Assembly: GCF_014649995.1 (NCBI RefSeq)
Contig: NZ_BMUC01000002.1
Location: 62,001-126,000, forward strand
Direction of reading: 5' to 3'
Origin: Streptomyces griseoflavus
GTDB taxonomy: Bacteria; Actinomycetota; Actinomycetes; Streptomycetales; Streptomycetaceae
Length of the DNA stretch: 64,000 nt
Shown: one piece after another, positions 43,204-51,612 of the stretch
Layout: every line of letters begins with the position of its first letter
Position numbering within the stretch: the first letter of the stretch is position 1
Translations under genes and position numbers: made by a program
Notes under the pieces: generated by a model
Seen by the model: the letters and a program-made list of their open reading frames with translations, nothing else
What the model was told of the DNA's origin: nothing
Databases searched by the model: none

Positions 43204-43635
43204 ATGGGGGCGGGTCAGGAAGTGGCCTTGCCGGAATTCCGGACGCACGTCTGCCAGGTGACTGCCGTGACCTTCCTTCCCGAATCCTCCGGGGGACACC
43301 CCCCGGCCGCACCCATCCGGTTCCCGTTCCCACCCGAGGTCGACGTCTCCACCGCGGACCGGCTGCTGCCGCTGATCATGGACCGTGTACGGCCCCGCCC
43401 CGGCCGTCCGGCCGGGCTCCTGGTCCTCGACCTCACCGCGACGGAGTTCATGGACTCCCAGGGCGTCCGCCTCATCAACGAGGTGCACCGGCTGCTGCGC
43501 CCCCGGACCCCGGTGCACGTGGTGGCCCGTCCGGAGAGCCTGGCGAGCCGCGTGCTGGAACTGACCGGCGTGCGCCGCGACATCCCGGTCTACGACAACC
43601 TCCCCGAGGCGATGGCCGCCCAGGGCCTAGCCTGA
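43204..43635 (+). CDS. STAS-domain protein (anti-anti-sigma factor type)
   Basis: A 143-residue STAS protein. PIRFPFPPEVDVSTADRLLPLIMDRVRP and GLLVLDLTATEFMDSQGVRLINEVHRLLRPRTPVHVVARPESLASRVLELTGVRRDIPVYDNLPEAM. The phospho-acceptor position has FMDSQGVR, with the expected Ser. It could control an anti-sigma kinase; the two SigB-family factors are 5 kb away, which makes a link attractive but unproven. Start ATG 43204 is uncertain (no clear ribosome site); an inner GTG at 43222 or 43257 is possible. Confidence 0.75.
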   Translation: MGAGQEVALPEFRTHVCQVTAVTFLPESSGGHPPAAPIRFPFPPEVDVSTADRLLPLIMDRVRPRPGRPAGLLVLDLTATEFMDSQGVRLINEVHRLLRPRTPVHVVARPESLASRVLELTGVRRDIPVYDNLPEAMAAQGLA

Positions 43636-43639
43636 CGCC

Positions 43640-44110
43640 ATGGCACCGAACATCGCGACGAACACCCGGGTCTCCCTCGACGAGTTGCTGGACTTCGTAC
43701 GGCCCCGGCACCGGGCCGTCCTGCTGACCCGGCGGGCGGACGGCGGCCCCCAGGGCTCCCCGCTGACCTGCGGGGTCGACGACTCGGGACGGATCGTGAT
43801 GTCCACGTACCCCGAACGCGCCAAGACGCGGAACGCCAAGAGGGACACCCGGGTGAGCCTGATCGTCCTGAGCGACGAGTGGAACGGGCCGTGGGTGCAG
43901 ATCGACGGCACCGCCGAGGTGGTGGACGCGCCCGAGTCCGTGGAGCCGCTGGTGGAGTACTACCGGAACATCGCCGGTGAGCACCCCGACTGGGACGAGT
44001 ACCGGGCGGCGATGATCAAGCAGGGCAAGTCGATCATCCGGGTCACTCCGGAGCGCTGGGGGCCGGTGGCGACCGGCGGGTTCCCCGCGCGGCTCGTCCA
44101 GACGGACTGA
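43640..44110 (+). CDS. PPOX-class F420-dependent oxidoreductase-like protein
   Basis: A 156-residue split-barrel flavin/F420 protein. LLDFVRPRHRAVLLTRRADGGPQGSPLTCGVDDSGRIVMSTYPERAKTRNAKRDTRVSLIVLSDEWNGPWVQIDGTAEVVDAPESVEPLVEYYRNIAG, and the end IIRVTPERWG match the TIGR03618-type family. TAGCCT (43628-43633) ends 6 bases before the ATG and overlaps the STAS stop, so the mRNA is probably leaderless. Converges with a TetR gene. Confidence 0.88.
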   Translation: MAPNIATNTRVSLDELLDFVRPRHRAVLLTRRADGGPQGSPLTCGVDDSGRIVMSTYPERAKTRNAKRDTRVSLIVLSDEWNGPWVQIDGTAEVVDAPESVEPLVEYYRNIAGEHPDWDEYRAAMIKQGKSIIRVTPERWGPVATGGFPARLVQTD

Positions 44111-44121
44111 GGCGGGCCCGC

Positions 44122-44895
44122 TCAGTCCCGGGAGCGGGCCACCATCGCCTCGATGCCGGCCACCAGCAGGTCCAGGGCGAAGGCGAAGTCCCGCTCCATC
44201 ATCTCCTCGACCGTGTCACCGCCGCGGGCCGCCATGATCCGCGTCGACTCCTCGAACACCCCGACGGGGTCCGGCGACCGCGTCACCGCGGTCATGGCGC
44301 GCTCGTGGTACTCGTCGGGGGTCAGGCCCGTCGCGGCGACCCGGGCGTGGAAGTGGCCCTCGATCGTGCCGTAGCCGTACACGAACTGGAAGACGGCCGC
44401 GATGGCCCCGGTCACCCCGCGCTCCGGCAGGCCGGTCCTGCTGATGACCCGCTGGATCACGCGGGAGAACCGCAGCGCGTTGGGCCCGATGTTGAGGAAC
44501 CGTCCGGCCAGCGGCGACAGCCAGGAGTGGCGCACCAGCAGGGCGCGGTACTCACGGGCGAGGGCGCGCAGCTGGTCGCGCCAGTCCTCGTCGGCGGCCG
44601 GGTCGGGCAGCGTCAGCTCGCCGAAGGAGCGGTCCAGGGCCAGCTCCAGGAGGTCGTCCTTGGTGTCGACGTACCAGTAGACGGACATCGCCGTCACGTT
44701 CAGCTCGGCGGCGAGGCGGCGCATGGAGAACTTGGCCGGGCCCTCGGCGTCCAGCAACCGCACGGTGACCTCGGTGATCCGCTCCCGGTCCAGGCCCGAC
44801 GGCTGTCCGCCGCCGCGCCCGCCGCGGCGGTCCGTGCCCTCCAGCCAGACACTGGTCCGCGGCGCACCGCCGGACCGCTGGGCTGCCCTCACCAT
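44122..44895 (-). CDS. TetR-family regulator (TetR_C_1 type)
   Basis: A 257-residue repressor. HTH at about 38-85: LDRERITEVTVRLLDAEGPAKFSMRRLAAELNVTAMSVYWYVDTKDDLLELALD. C-terminal ligand domain LVRHSWLSPLAGRFLNIGPNALRFSRVIQRVISRTGLPERGVTGAIAAVFQFVYGYGTIEG is of the tetracycline-repressor type. ATG 44895 has GAGGAAGG. It follows the MFS gene by 70 bases in the same direction; the 38-base operator in front of that gene is its likely target, so exporter and repressor would be induced together. Confidence 0.9.
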   Translation of the reverse strand: MVRAAQRSGGAPRTSVWLEGTDRRGGRGGGQPSGLDRERITEVTVRLLDAEGPAKFSMRRLAAELNVTAMSVYWYVDTKDDLLELALDRSFGELTLPDPAADEDWRDQLRALAREYRALLVRHSWLSPLAGRFLNIGPNALRFSRVIQRVISRTGLPERGVTGAIAAVFQFVYGYGTIEGHFHARVAATGLTPDEYHERAMTAVTRSPDPVGVFEESTRIMAARGGDTVEEMMERDFAFALDLLVAGIEAMVARSRD

Positions 44896-44965
44896 GGCGC
44901 ACCTTCCTCGACTCGCCGGCGCCGGTCAGCGCCGTCGCCCCCTCCGGGTTCCGGCCGTCCGGCTC

Positions 44966-46489
44966 TCAGGCCTTCTCCCGCGATTCTGCCCGGTCCGCCC
45001 GGCGCAGCAACGCCGCAGCGATCAGTCCGCCGAGCAGCACGGCCACCGCCCCCACCAGCAGGCTCGTCTCCAGCCCGGCGGAGAACGCGTCGGTGATCCG
45101 CACCCGTTCGCCGTCCGAGCCCGCCGCGGCCAGCGCCACCGGCAGCGAGGTCGCCGCCACCGGGACCAGCGCCGCGAACCGCGCGTTGAGCACCGCGCCC
45201 AGCACGGCCACCCCGAGCCCGGTGCCGAACTCGGCGAGGGTGCCGTTGATCCCGGCGCCGACGCCCGCCTTCTCGCGCGGGACGGAACTCATCACCGCGT
45301 GCGCCATCACCGGGCTGCCGATCGCCGTGCCCGTCCCGATCAGGACCAGGCCGAGCAGCGTACCGGCGTAGCCGTGCTCGGTGAGCGTGGCGATCGACAC
45401 CAGTCCGCCCGCCATCAGGGTCATGCCGACGGCTATGGAGAGGGGGGTGCCCATCCTCGCCGCCCACCTGGTGCCCACGCCGGTGAAGTTGAGGGCGACG
45501 ACGGTCATCGCCATGGGCGCGGTGCGCAGCCCCGCCTCCAGGGGGCCGTAGCCGAGGACGAACTGCAGGTACTGGGTGAGCAGGAACAGCGCGCCGCCCA
45601 TGCCGAAGGTGATCAGCACCAGTCCGCCGACCGCGCCCGTGAACCGGCGGTTGCGGAAGAAGCCGAGGTCGAGCATCGGGTGGGGGACGCGGCTCTCCCA
45701 GAAGGCGAAGAGGCCGAGGACCAGGGCCGCCGTCGCCGCCGTCGCCACGACCCGGGGCGAGGTCCAGCCGTGTTCGGGGCCCGAGATGATCGCGTACACC
45801 AGGGATCCCATGCCGATGGTGGACAGGACCGCGCCGACCAGGTCGGGGCGGTCGCCCTGCCGGTTCTTCGACTCGGGGACGCAGGCGGTGACGGCGGCCA
45901 GCGCGAGGGCCACCACCGGCAGGTTGATCAGGAAGATCGCACCCCACCAGAAGTGGTTCAGCACGACGCCCCCGACCAGCGGACCGGCCGCGAACCCCAG
46001 CGAGTTGACGGCGCTCCAGATGCCGATCGCCTTGGGCTGCTCCTCGGGCGTGAAGATCTGCATCACCACGGCGAGGGTCGTCGTCAGCAGCAGCGCGCCG
46101 CCCACCCCCATGCCGGCCCGCGCGGCGATCAACTGACCGGACGACTGGGCCAGTCCGGCCACCAGCGACCCCGCGCCGAACAGGACCAGGCCCACGATCA
46201 GCATCTTCTTGCGGCCGTAGCGGTCGGCGGCGTTGCCCGCGCTGAGCAGCAGACCCGACTGCACCAGGGAGTAGGCGTTGATCATCCACTGGATGTCGGC
46301 GGTCGACGCGTCCAGTTCACGGGTGAGCGAGGGGATGGCCACGTTCAGGACGGTGTTGTCCAGCAGCACGGTGAGCTGGGCGAGGCAGATGACACCGAGG
46401 ATCAGCCAGCGCCGGGCGTGCCCCGGCGGCGTGGGGACCGCCTGGCCGGCGGACCGGCCGGGGGCGTGCTCCGGGGAGGACGTCGTCAT
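44966..46489 (-). CDS. MFS drug exporter (EmrB/QacA type, 14 helices)
   Basis: A 507-residue proton-coupled exporter. WLILGVICLAQLTVLLDNTVLNVAIPSLTREL (motif D1), GNAADRYGRKKMLIVGLVLFGAGS (motif A), GLAQSSGQLIAARAGMGVGGALLLTTTLAVV, AVNSLGFAAGPLVGGVVLNHFWWGAIFLINLP (motif C). 14 hydrophobic segments. I start at ATG 46489, 7 bases after the -10 box TACGGT; GTG 46498 would lie within the operator arm. Controlled by the TetR gene behind it. Confidence 0.92.
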   Translation of the reverse strand: MTTSSPEHAPGRSAGQAVPTPPGHARRWLILGVICLAQLTVLLDNTVLNVAIPSLTRELDASTADIQWMINAYSLVQSGLLLSAGNAADRYGRKKMLIVGLVLFGAGSLVAGLAQSSGQLIAARAGMGVGGALLLTTTLAVVMQIFTPEEQPKAIGIWSAVNSLGFAAGPLVGGVVLNHFWWGAIFLINLPVVALALAAVTACVPESKNRQGDRPDLVGAVLSTIGMGSLVYAIISGPEHGWTSPRVVATAATAALVLGLFAFWESRVPHPMLDLGFFRNRRFTGAVGGLVLITFGMGGALFLLTQYLQFVLGYGPLEAGLRTAPMAMTVVALNFTGVGTRWAARMGTPLSIAVGMTLMAGGLVSIATLTEHGYAGTLLGLVLIGTGTAIGSPVMAHAVMSSVPREKAGVGAGINGTLAEFGTGLGVAVLGAVLNARFAALVPVAATSLPVALAAAGSDGERVRITDAFSAGLETSLLVGAVAVLLGGLIAAALLRRADRAESREKA

Positions 46490-46527
46490 GCTGTACACCG
46501 TAGAACAGTTCCCATACGGTGTACAGC
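46490..46527. promoter_or_regulatory. TetR operator overlapping a leaderless promoter
   Basis: GCTGTACACCGTA and TACGGTGTACAGC: perfect 13-base arms, 12-base spacer containing GAAC-A-GTTC. On the minus strand the arms supply TGTACA (-35) and TACGGT (-10) with 17 bases between, and the exporter ATG follows 7 bases later. Confidence 0.85.
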
Positions 46528-46541
46528 TCGACGGGTGTCCG

Positions 46542-48716
46542 TCAGTCGCCGGCCCGCTTCCTCGTGAGGTCGTGGAAGGTCGCCGTGCCGGCTGTCACCT
46601 CCTCGAAGGTCTCCTCCACCCAGGCCGTGATCTCCGCGGAGGTGCCGGAGTCACGACCGCCGCCGCCCATGCCGCCACCGGCGACGAAGTAGTGGATCCT
46701 TCCGTCCGCCACGTACTCCTTGAACCGGTCCAGGGTCGGTGAGGGGTCGGTGCCGTTGAAGCCGCCGATCGCCATGACGGGCGCTCCGGTGGCGAGCTGG
46801 TAACCGGCGGCGTTCTGGGCGCCGACGGCCGCGGCGGCCCAGGTGTAGTCGCCGGCGTCCGTCTCCAGCAGTTCCTTCGCCTCCGCGCCGACGTCCGCAC
46901 CGCCGAGGAGGCCGCCCATGCCGCCGGCACCGGGCATCGCGCCGGCTTCGGCGCTGCCGCCGGGGGCGTTCTGCTGGTTCCGGCCGGTGGGCGGGCCGTT
47001 CCTTCCGCCCTGGCTGTTCTGTCCGCCGTCCCGGCCCGTCGGGCCGCCGCCGGGGAAGCCGCCGGCGCCGCCGGCGCCGTCCGTGAACCCGCCGGGCGGT
47101 GTCTGCCCCTGCTCATTCCGGCCCCCGCCGGGAAACCCACCGCCCCAGCCGGGACCGCCACCGCCTCCGGGCCGCCCCCCGCCGCCCATGCCCGCCCCCG
47201 CCGGACCGGCCGTGACGATCGAACCGGAGTGCCCCTGCTGGACGGTGCTCAGCGTGTACGCCGTCGGGCCGGCCAGCGCCGTCACCAGGGCGAGGCCCGC
47301 CGCGCCGAGCGCCACCCGGCGCCCCACCCGGCCCGCGAGGGCGAGGCCGAGCGCGGCGGCCGACCCGCCCACCAGGACCGTCCACTTCAGCCAGGGCAGG
47401 TAGTCGGGCGTGCGGTCGAGCAGGACGTACCCCCAGGCCGCCGTCGCCGTGCCGGCCGCCGCCAGGGTGAGCGACACCCACGGCTCCCGCCGCCTCTCCC
47501 ACAGGGCCACCGTGCCCATGCCGGTCACGGCCGCGAGAGGAGGGGCGAGGGCCACCGTGTAGTACTCGTGGAAGATGCCGGCCATGCAGCTGAAGACGGC
47601 CGTGGTCGTCAGCAGCGAGCCGCCCCACACCAGGAACGACGCCCGGGCGAGGTCGGTCCGTGCGGCCCTCCTGGTGAGGACCAGCCCCCCGGCGAGCAGG
47701 ATCAGCGCGGCGGGCAGCAGCCAGGAGATCTGGCCGCCGACCTCGGCGCCGAACATCCGGTCCCAGCCGCTCTCTCCCCACTGGCCACCGCCGCCGCCCA
47801 TACCGCCGCCACCGCCGCCGACGCTGCCCGTCTCGTCGCCGTTGAGCCGGCCGAGGCCGTTGTAGCCGAAGGTCAGCTCCAGGAAGCTGTTGTTCTGCGA
47901 GCCGCCGATGTACGGGCGCGAGGACGCCGGCCACAGTTCGACGACCGCCACCCACCAGCCGCCGGAGACGACCAGCGCGGCGGTCGCCAGGGCGAGCTGC
48001 GTCAGCCTCTTCCGCATCCGCACCGGTGCGCAGGCGCCGTGGACGAGCGCCAAGGCGGGCAGGACGAGGAAGGCCTGGAGGGTCTTGGTGAGGAACGCGA
48101 AGCCGATCGCGACGCCGGCCCACACCAGCCACTTGGTACGGCCGTCCTCGACGGCCCGCAGGACGAGGTAACAGGCGACGGACGACAGCAGCGCCAGCAT
48201 CGCGTCGGGGTTGTTGAACCGGAACATCAGCGCCGCGACCGGGGTGAGCGCGAGGACCGCGCCCGCGATCAGACCGGCCACCGCGCCGAAACGGCGTCGG
48301 ACGGAGGCGTGCACGACGGCGACCGTGCCGACGCCCATGAGCACCTCGGGCACGAGGATCGCCCAGGAGTTCAGGCCGAAGATCCGCACCGACAGCTCCA
48401 TCGGCCACAGGGAGGCCGGGGGCTTGTCGACGGTGATGGCGTTCGCCGCGTCCAGGGAGCCGAAGAAGAACGCCTTCCAGGACTCGCTGCCCGCCTGCAC
48501 GGCCGCCGAGTAGAAGGAGTTGGCATAGCCGGAGGCGCTCAGGCCGTGGAGGTAGAGCACGCCGGTCACCAGCAGCAGGGCGAGCAGGGCGGGGCGCGCC
48601 CAGCGCGGGTCCCGCGGGGCGGTGGGCGTCGCGGGGCCGGGTGACGCGGGCCCGGTCGGGGGGCCCGGGAGGGGCGGGTCGGCCGGGGGGTGCGTCCGGT
48701 CGTGCCGGGTGGTCAT
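46542..48716 (-). CDS. Glycosyltransferase family 39 (ArnT/PMT-like) membrane protein
   Basis: A 724-residue polytopic transferase that should move a sugar from a polyprenyl phosphate to an extracytoplasmic acceptor. LHGLSASGYANSFYSAAVQAGSESWKAFFFGSLDAANAITVDKPPASLWPM includes the catalytic-type acidic residue and VDKPP motif. About eleven membrane helices fill residues 40-470, interrupted by a glycine-rich external loop (GGGGGGMGGGGGQWG). A second Gly/Asn/Gln-rich stretch (about 495-600) leads to an external C-terminal domain (YTWAAAAVGAQNAAGYQLATGAPVMAIGGFNGTDPSPTLDRFKEYVADGRIHYFVAGG). ATGA overlap with the preceding GT2 gene. Confidence 0.88.
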   Translation of the reverse strand: MTTRHDRTHPPADPPLPGPPTGPASPGPATPTAPRDPRWARPALLALLLVTGVLYLHGLSASGYANSFYSAAVQAGSESWKAFFFGSLDAANAITVDKPPASLWPMELSVRIFGLNSWAILVPEVLMGVGTVAVVHASVRRRFGAVAGLIAGAVLALTPVAALMFRFNNPDAMLALLSSVACYLVLRAVEDGRTKWLVWAGVAIGFAFLTKTLQAFLVLPALALVHGACAPVRMRKRLTQLALATAALVVSGGWWVAVVELWPASSRPYIGGSQNNSFLELTFGYNGLGRLNGDETGSVGGGGGGMGGGGGQWGESGWDRMFGAEVGGQISWLLPAALILLAGGLVLTRRAARTDLARASFLVWGGSLLTTTAVFSCMAGIFHEYYTVALAPPLAAVTGMGTVALWERRREPWVSLTLAAAGTATAAWGYVLLDRTPDYLPWLKWTVLVGGSAAALGLALAGRVGRRVALGAAGLALVTALAGPTAYTLSTVQQGHSGSIVTAGPAGAGMGGGGRPGGGGGPGWGGGFPGGGRNEQGQTPPGGFTDGAGGAGGFPGGGPTGRDGGQNSQGGRNGPPTGRNQQNAPGGSAEAGAMPGAGGMGGLLGGADVGAEAKELLETDAGDYTWAAAAVGAQNAAGYQLATGAPVMAIGGFNGTDPSPTLDRFKEYVADGRIHYFVAGGGMGGGGRDSGTSAEITAWVEETFEEVTAGTATFHDLTRKRAGD

Positions 48717-50053
48717 CGGTCGTCCCTCGGGTCGTGGTCGGCGGGGGCGGTCCGGGCGGCGGGGGCGGAACCGGCGCGAGGCGGGGCCGCAGGGGCCGGG
48801 ACGGTGGGGGCCGGGGCTCCGTCCGGGAACACCCACGCCCGGAACAGCAGGAACCGCAGCACGGTGGCCGCGAGGTTCGCGGCGACGAGCACCGCGAGTT
48901 CGGTGGAGTGGGCGGGGTCGCTGCTCGCCGTGTTCAGCGCGGCGAGCGAGCCGCTGGTCAGCGCGAGACCGATACCGAAGACGACCAGCCCCTGCGCCTG
49001 GTGGCGTACCGCCCCGGCGCGCCCGCGCACCCCGAAGGTGAGCCGCCGGTTGGCGGCGGTGTTGGCGACCGCCGAGACCAGCAGGGCGAGCCCGTTGGCG
49101 GTCTGGGAGCCGGTGAAGGCGCGGAAGCCGCTGTAGAGCAGCAGGTAGAAGAGGGTGGACAGGGCGCCCACGACGCAGAAGCCGAGCAACTGGCGGGCGA
49201 GGCCCTGCGGTACGTCCTCGATGTCCCGGTCGCGGGGGTCGTCGCCGAACGGCCGGGCGAGCCGGTCCAGCGGCAGCGACCCGGTGGCCAGGGCCCTGCC
49301 GACGCGCCAGACGCCCTTGAGGTCGTCGGTCGCCGTCCGCACGATGTGCACGCTGGACCCGGGGTCGTCGACCCAGTCGACCGGCACCTCGTGGATCCGC
49401 AGCCCGGCGCGTTCGGCGAGCACCAGCAGTTCGGTGTCGAAGAACCAGCCGCCGTCCTCCACCAGCGGCAGCAGCACCCGGGCCACGTCGCGGCGGATCG
49501 CCTTGAACCCGCACTGCGCGTCGGAGAAGCGCGCCCGCAGCGAGCCGCGCAGGATCAGGTTGTAGGCGCGGCTGATGAACTCCCGCTTGGCACCGCGCAC
49601 CACCCGCGCGCCGCGGTTCAGCCGGGAGCCGATGGCGAGGTCGGAGTGGCCCGAGATCAGCGGAGCGACCAGCGGCAGCAGGGCGTTGAGGTCGGTGGAG
49701 AGGTCGACGTCCATGTAGGCGAGGACGGGGGCGTCGGAGGCCGCCCAGACCGTCCGCAGCGCCCGGCCGCGGCCCTTCTGCTCCAGGCGGACGGCCCGGA
49801 CCTCCGCGGTCCGCTCCGCCAGTTCGCCGGCCACGTGCGGGGTGCCGTCCGTGGAGGCGTTGTCGGCGATGGTGATGCGGAAGGCGTAGGGGAAGGTGCG
49901 GCGGAGGTGCTCGTGCAGTCGGCGGACGCACGGCCCGAGGTCCTTCTCCTCGTTGTGGACGGGGATCACGACGTCCAGGACCGGCGTGCCGGCTCCGGCG
50001 GCCGGGAGGTGCTCCCGCGCCGGCAGGGTGCCGGGAGAGGATTCGGTTCGCAT
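48713..50053 (-). CDS. GT2 polyprenyl-phosphate glycosyltransferase fused to GtrA domain
   Basis: A 446-residue bifunctional protein. Residues 25-280: dolichyl-phosphate-mannose-synthase-like GT2 (VLDVVIPVHNEEKDLGPCVRRL, ITIADNASTDGTPHVAGEL, VLAYMDVDLSTDLNALL with the DxD-type motif, DAQCGFKAIRRDVA, GWFFDTELLVLAERAGLRIHEVPVDWVDDPGSSV). Residues 295-415: four-helix GtrA membrane domain (LLGFCVVGALSTLFYLLLYSGFRAF, NGLALLVSAVANTAANRRLTF). It would make and flip a lipid-linked sugar for the GT39 enzyme coupled behind it. It starts 14 bases after the sensor kinase gene. Confidence 0.9.
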   Translation of the reverse strand: MRTESSPGTLPAREHLPAAGAGTPVLDVVIPVHNEEKDLGPCVRRLHEHLRRTFPYAFRITIADNASTDGTPHVAGELAERTAEVRAVRLEQKGRGRALRTVWAASDAPVLAYMDVDLSTDLNALLPLVAPLISGHSDLAIGSRLNRGARVVRGAKREFISRAYNLILRGSLRARFSDAQCGFKAIRRDVARVLLPLVEDGGWFFDTELLVLAERAGLRIHEVPVDWVDDPGSSVHIVRTATDDLKGVWRVGRALATGSLPLDRLARPFGDDPRDRDIEDVPQGLARQLLGFCVVGALSTLFYLLLYSGFRAFTGSQTANGLALLVSAVANTAANRRLTFGVRGRAGAVRHQAQGLVVFGIGLALTSGSLAALNTASSDPAHSTELAVLVAANLAATVLRFLLFRAWVFPDGAPAPTVPAPAAPPRAGSAPAARTAPADHDPRDDR

Positions 50054-50067
50054 GGCACCGACCCTGG

Positions 50068-51612
50068 TCAACTGCCCTGTCGTGCCCGTGTGGTGAGGCT
50101 GTGGCGTGGCTGTGAGTCCGGCGCCGGCCGCGTGCCCACCGCGGGCAGGTGAAGGCTGAACACGGTCCGTCCGGGCGCGCTGTCGACGGTCACGGCTCCG
50201 CCGTGCGCGGCCGCGACGGCCTGCACGATGGCCAGGCCCAGGCCCGTCGATCCGGTGGACCGGGTGCGCGCCGAGTCGCCGCGCGCGAACCGCTCGAAGA
50301 CGTGGGGGAGCAGGGCGGGCGGGACGCCGGGGCCGTCGTCCTCGATGTCCACGCGCAGCCGGGGACCGCTGCGGCGCACCCGTGCGGTGACGGTGGTGCC
50401 CGGCGGGGTGTGGCTGCGGGCGTTGCCGAGCAGGTTGACGAGGACCTGCTGGAGCCGGGCCGCGTCGCCGGTCACCGTGGCGGGGTCGTCGGGCAGTTCG
50501 AGACGCCAGACGTGGTCCTGGCCGGCGGCGCGGGCGTCGCTGACGGAGTCCACGACGAGCGGTACGAGGTCGGTCGGCTCGAACCGCAGGGGACGGCCGG
50601 CGTCCAGCCGGGCGAGCAGCAGCAGGTCCTCGACCAGCAGGGACATCCGGCCCGCCTCCGACTCGATCCGCCCGAGGGCGTGTCGGGTGTCGGGGCCGAC
50701 CTCCTCCCGGCCGCGGCGGGTGAGTTCGGCGTACCCGCGGATGGAGGCGAGCGGCGTGCGCAGTTCGTGGCCGGCGTCCGCGACGAACTGCCGTACCCGC
50801 GTCTCGCTCTCCTGGCGTGCGTGCAGGGCGCCGTGGACGTGGTCGAGCATCCGGTTCAGGGCGGCGCCGACCCGGCCGACCTCGGTGTGCGGGTCGCACT
50901 CGGACGGCGGGACGCGCTCCTCCAGGGTGACCTCACCCCGGTGCAGGGGGAGTTCCGCGACGCGGGTGGCGGTGGCGGCGACCCTGCGCAGCGGGCGGGT
51001 GGCGACGCCGACGATGACGGCTCCGGCGAGGGAGGCCGCGACGAGACCGGCGGCGGTGACGCTGATCTCCACGAGGACCAGGGTGTTGATCGTGCTGTCC
51101 ACGCCGTCCGTGGGGAGGGCCACGTAGAAGGCGCCGTTCGGGCCGGCCTGGTGGGCGACGCGGTAGCTGCCCAGTCCGGGGACGTCCACGGTGTGCTCGT
51201 CGTGGTCGCGCGGGACGGTACCGAGGGCCGCCAGCTGGGCGTCGGTGAGGTCACCGGCCTCGGGCGCGGTGAACCCGTTCACGACCTTCTTGTTGCTCAC
51301 CACGCCCTCGGTCACCCGGCCGTCCTCGACCGTCGCGCCGATGACGCCGAAGCCCTGCGGGCCCTTGGTGACGAAGGCGAGGGGGCCGTCCTGACGCAGC
51401 GGCTCGGGGAGCGGCCGGCCGCCGGCCGGGCCGCCCGCCGCCCGCATCGCCACCTCGCGCACCTGGCCGTCCAGCTGCTCGTACAGATGGGACCGCAGGG
51501 CCAGTGTCGTCACCGTGCCGATCACCGCGCACACCACCGCGATCAGGGCCACGGACGCGACGACGAGCCGCGTCCGCAGGGTCCGCGGGCGCGGTCGTCG
51601 TCGCGCGTTCAC
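50068..51612 (-). CDS. Sensor histidine kinase (HAMP, EnvZ/OmpR class)
   Basis: A 514-residue membrane kinase. Two membrane helices (LVVASVALIAVVCAVIGTVTTLAL; LVLVEISVTAAGLVAASLAGAVIVGVATRPL) flank an external sensor of about 130 residues. HAMP follows, then FVADAGHELRTPLASIRGYAEL with phospho-His 282, N-box LVNLLGNARSH, DDGPGVPP, FERFARGD and GLGLAIVQAVAAAHGG. All catalytic boxes are intact. GTG 51612 overlaps the response regulator stop. The operon context suggests it senses envelope state and adjusts glycosylation. Confidence 0.94.
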   Translation of the reverse strand: MNARRRPRPRTLRTRLVVASVALIAVVCAVIGTVTTLALRSHLYEQLDGQVREVAMRAAGGPAGGRPLPEPLRQDGPLAFVTKGPQGFGVIGATVEDGRVTEGVVSNKKVVNGFTAPEAGDLTDAQLAALGTVPRDHDEHTVDVPGLGSYRVAHQAGPNGAFYVALPTDGVDSTINTLVLVEISVTAAGLVAASLAGAVIVGVATRPLRRVAATATRVAELPLHRGEVTLEERVPPSECDPHTEVGRVGAALNRMLDHVHGALHARQESETRVRQFVADAGHELRTPLASIRGYAELTRRGREEVGPDTRHALGRIESEAGRMSLLVEDLLLLARLDAGRPLRFEPTDLVPLVVDSVSDARAAGQDHVWRLELPDDPATVTGDAARLQQVLVNLLGNARSHTPPGTTVTARVRRSGPRLRVDIEDDGPGVPPALLPHVFERFARGDSARTRSTGSTGLGLAIVQAVAAAHGGAVTVDSAPGRTVFSLHLPAVGTRPAPDSQPRHSLTTRARQGS

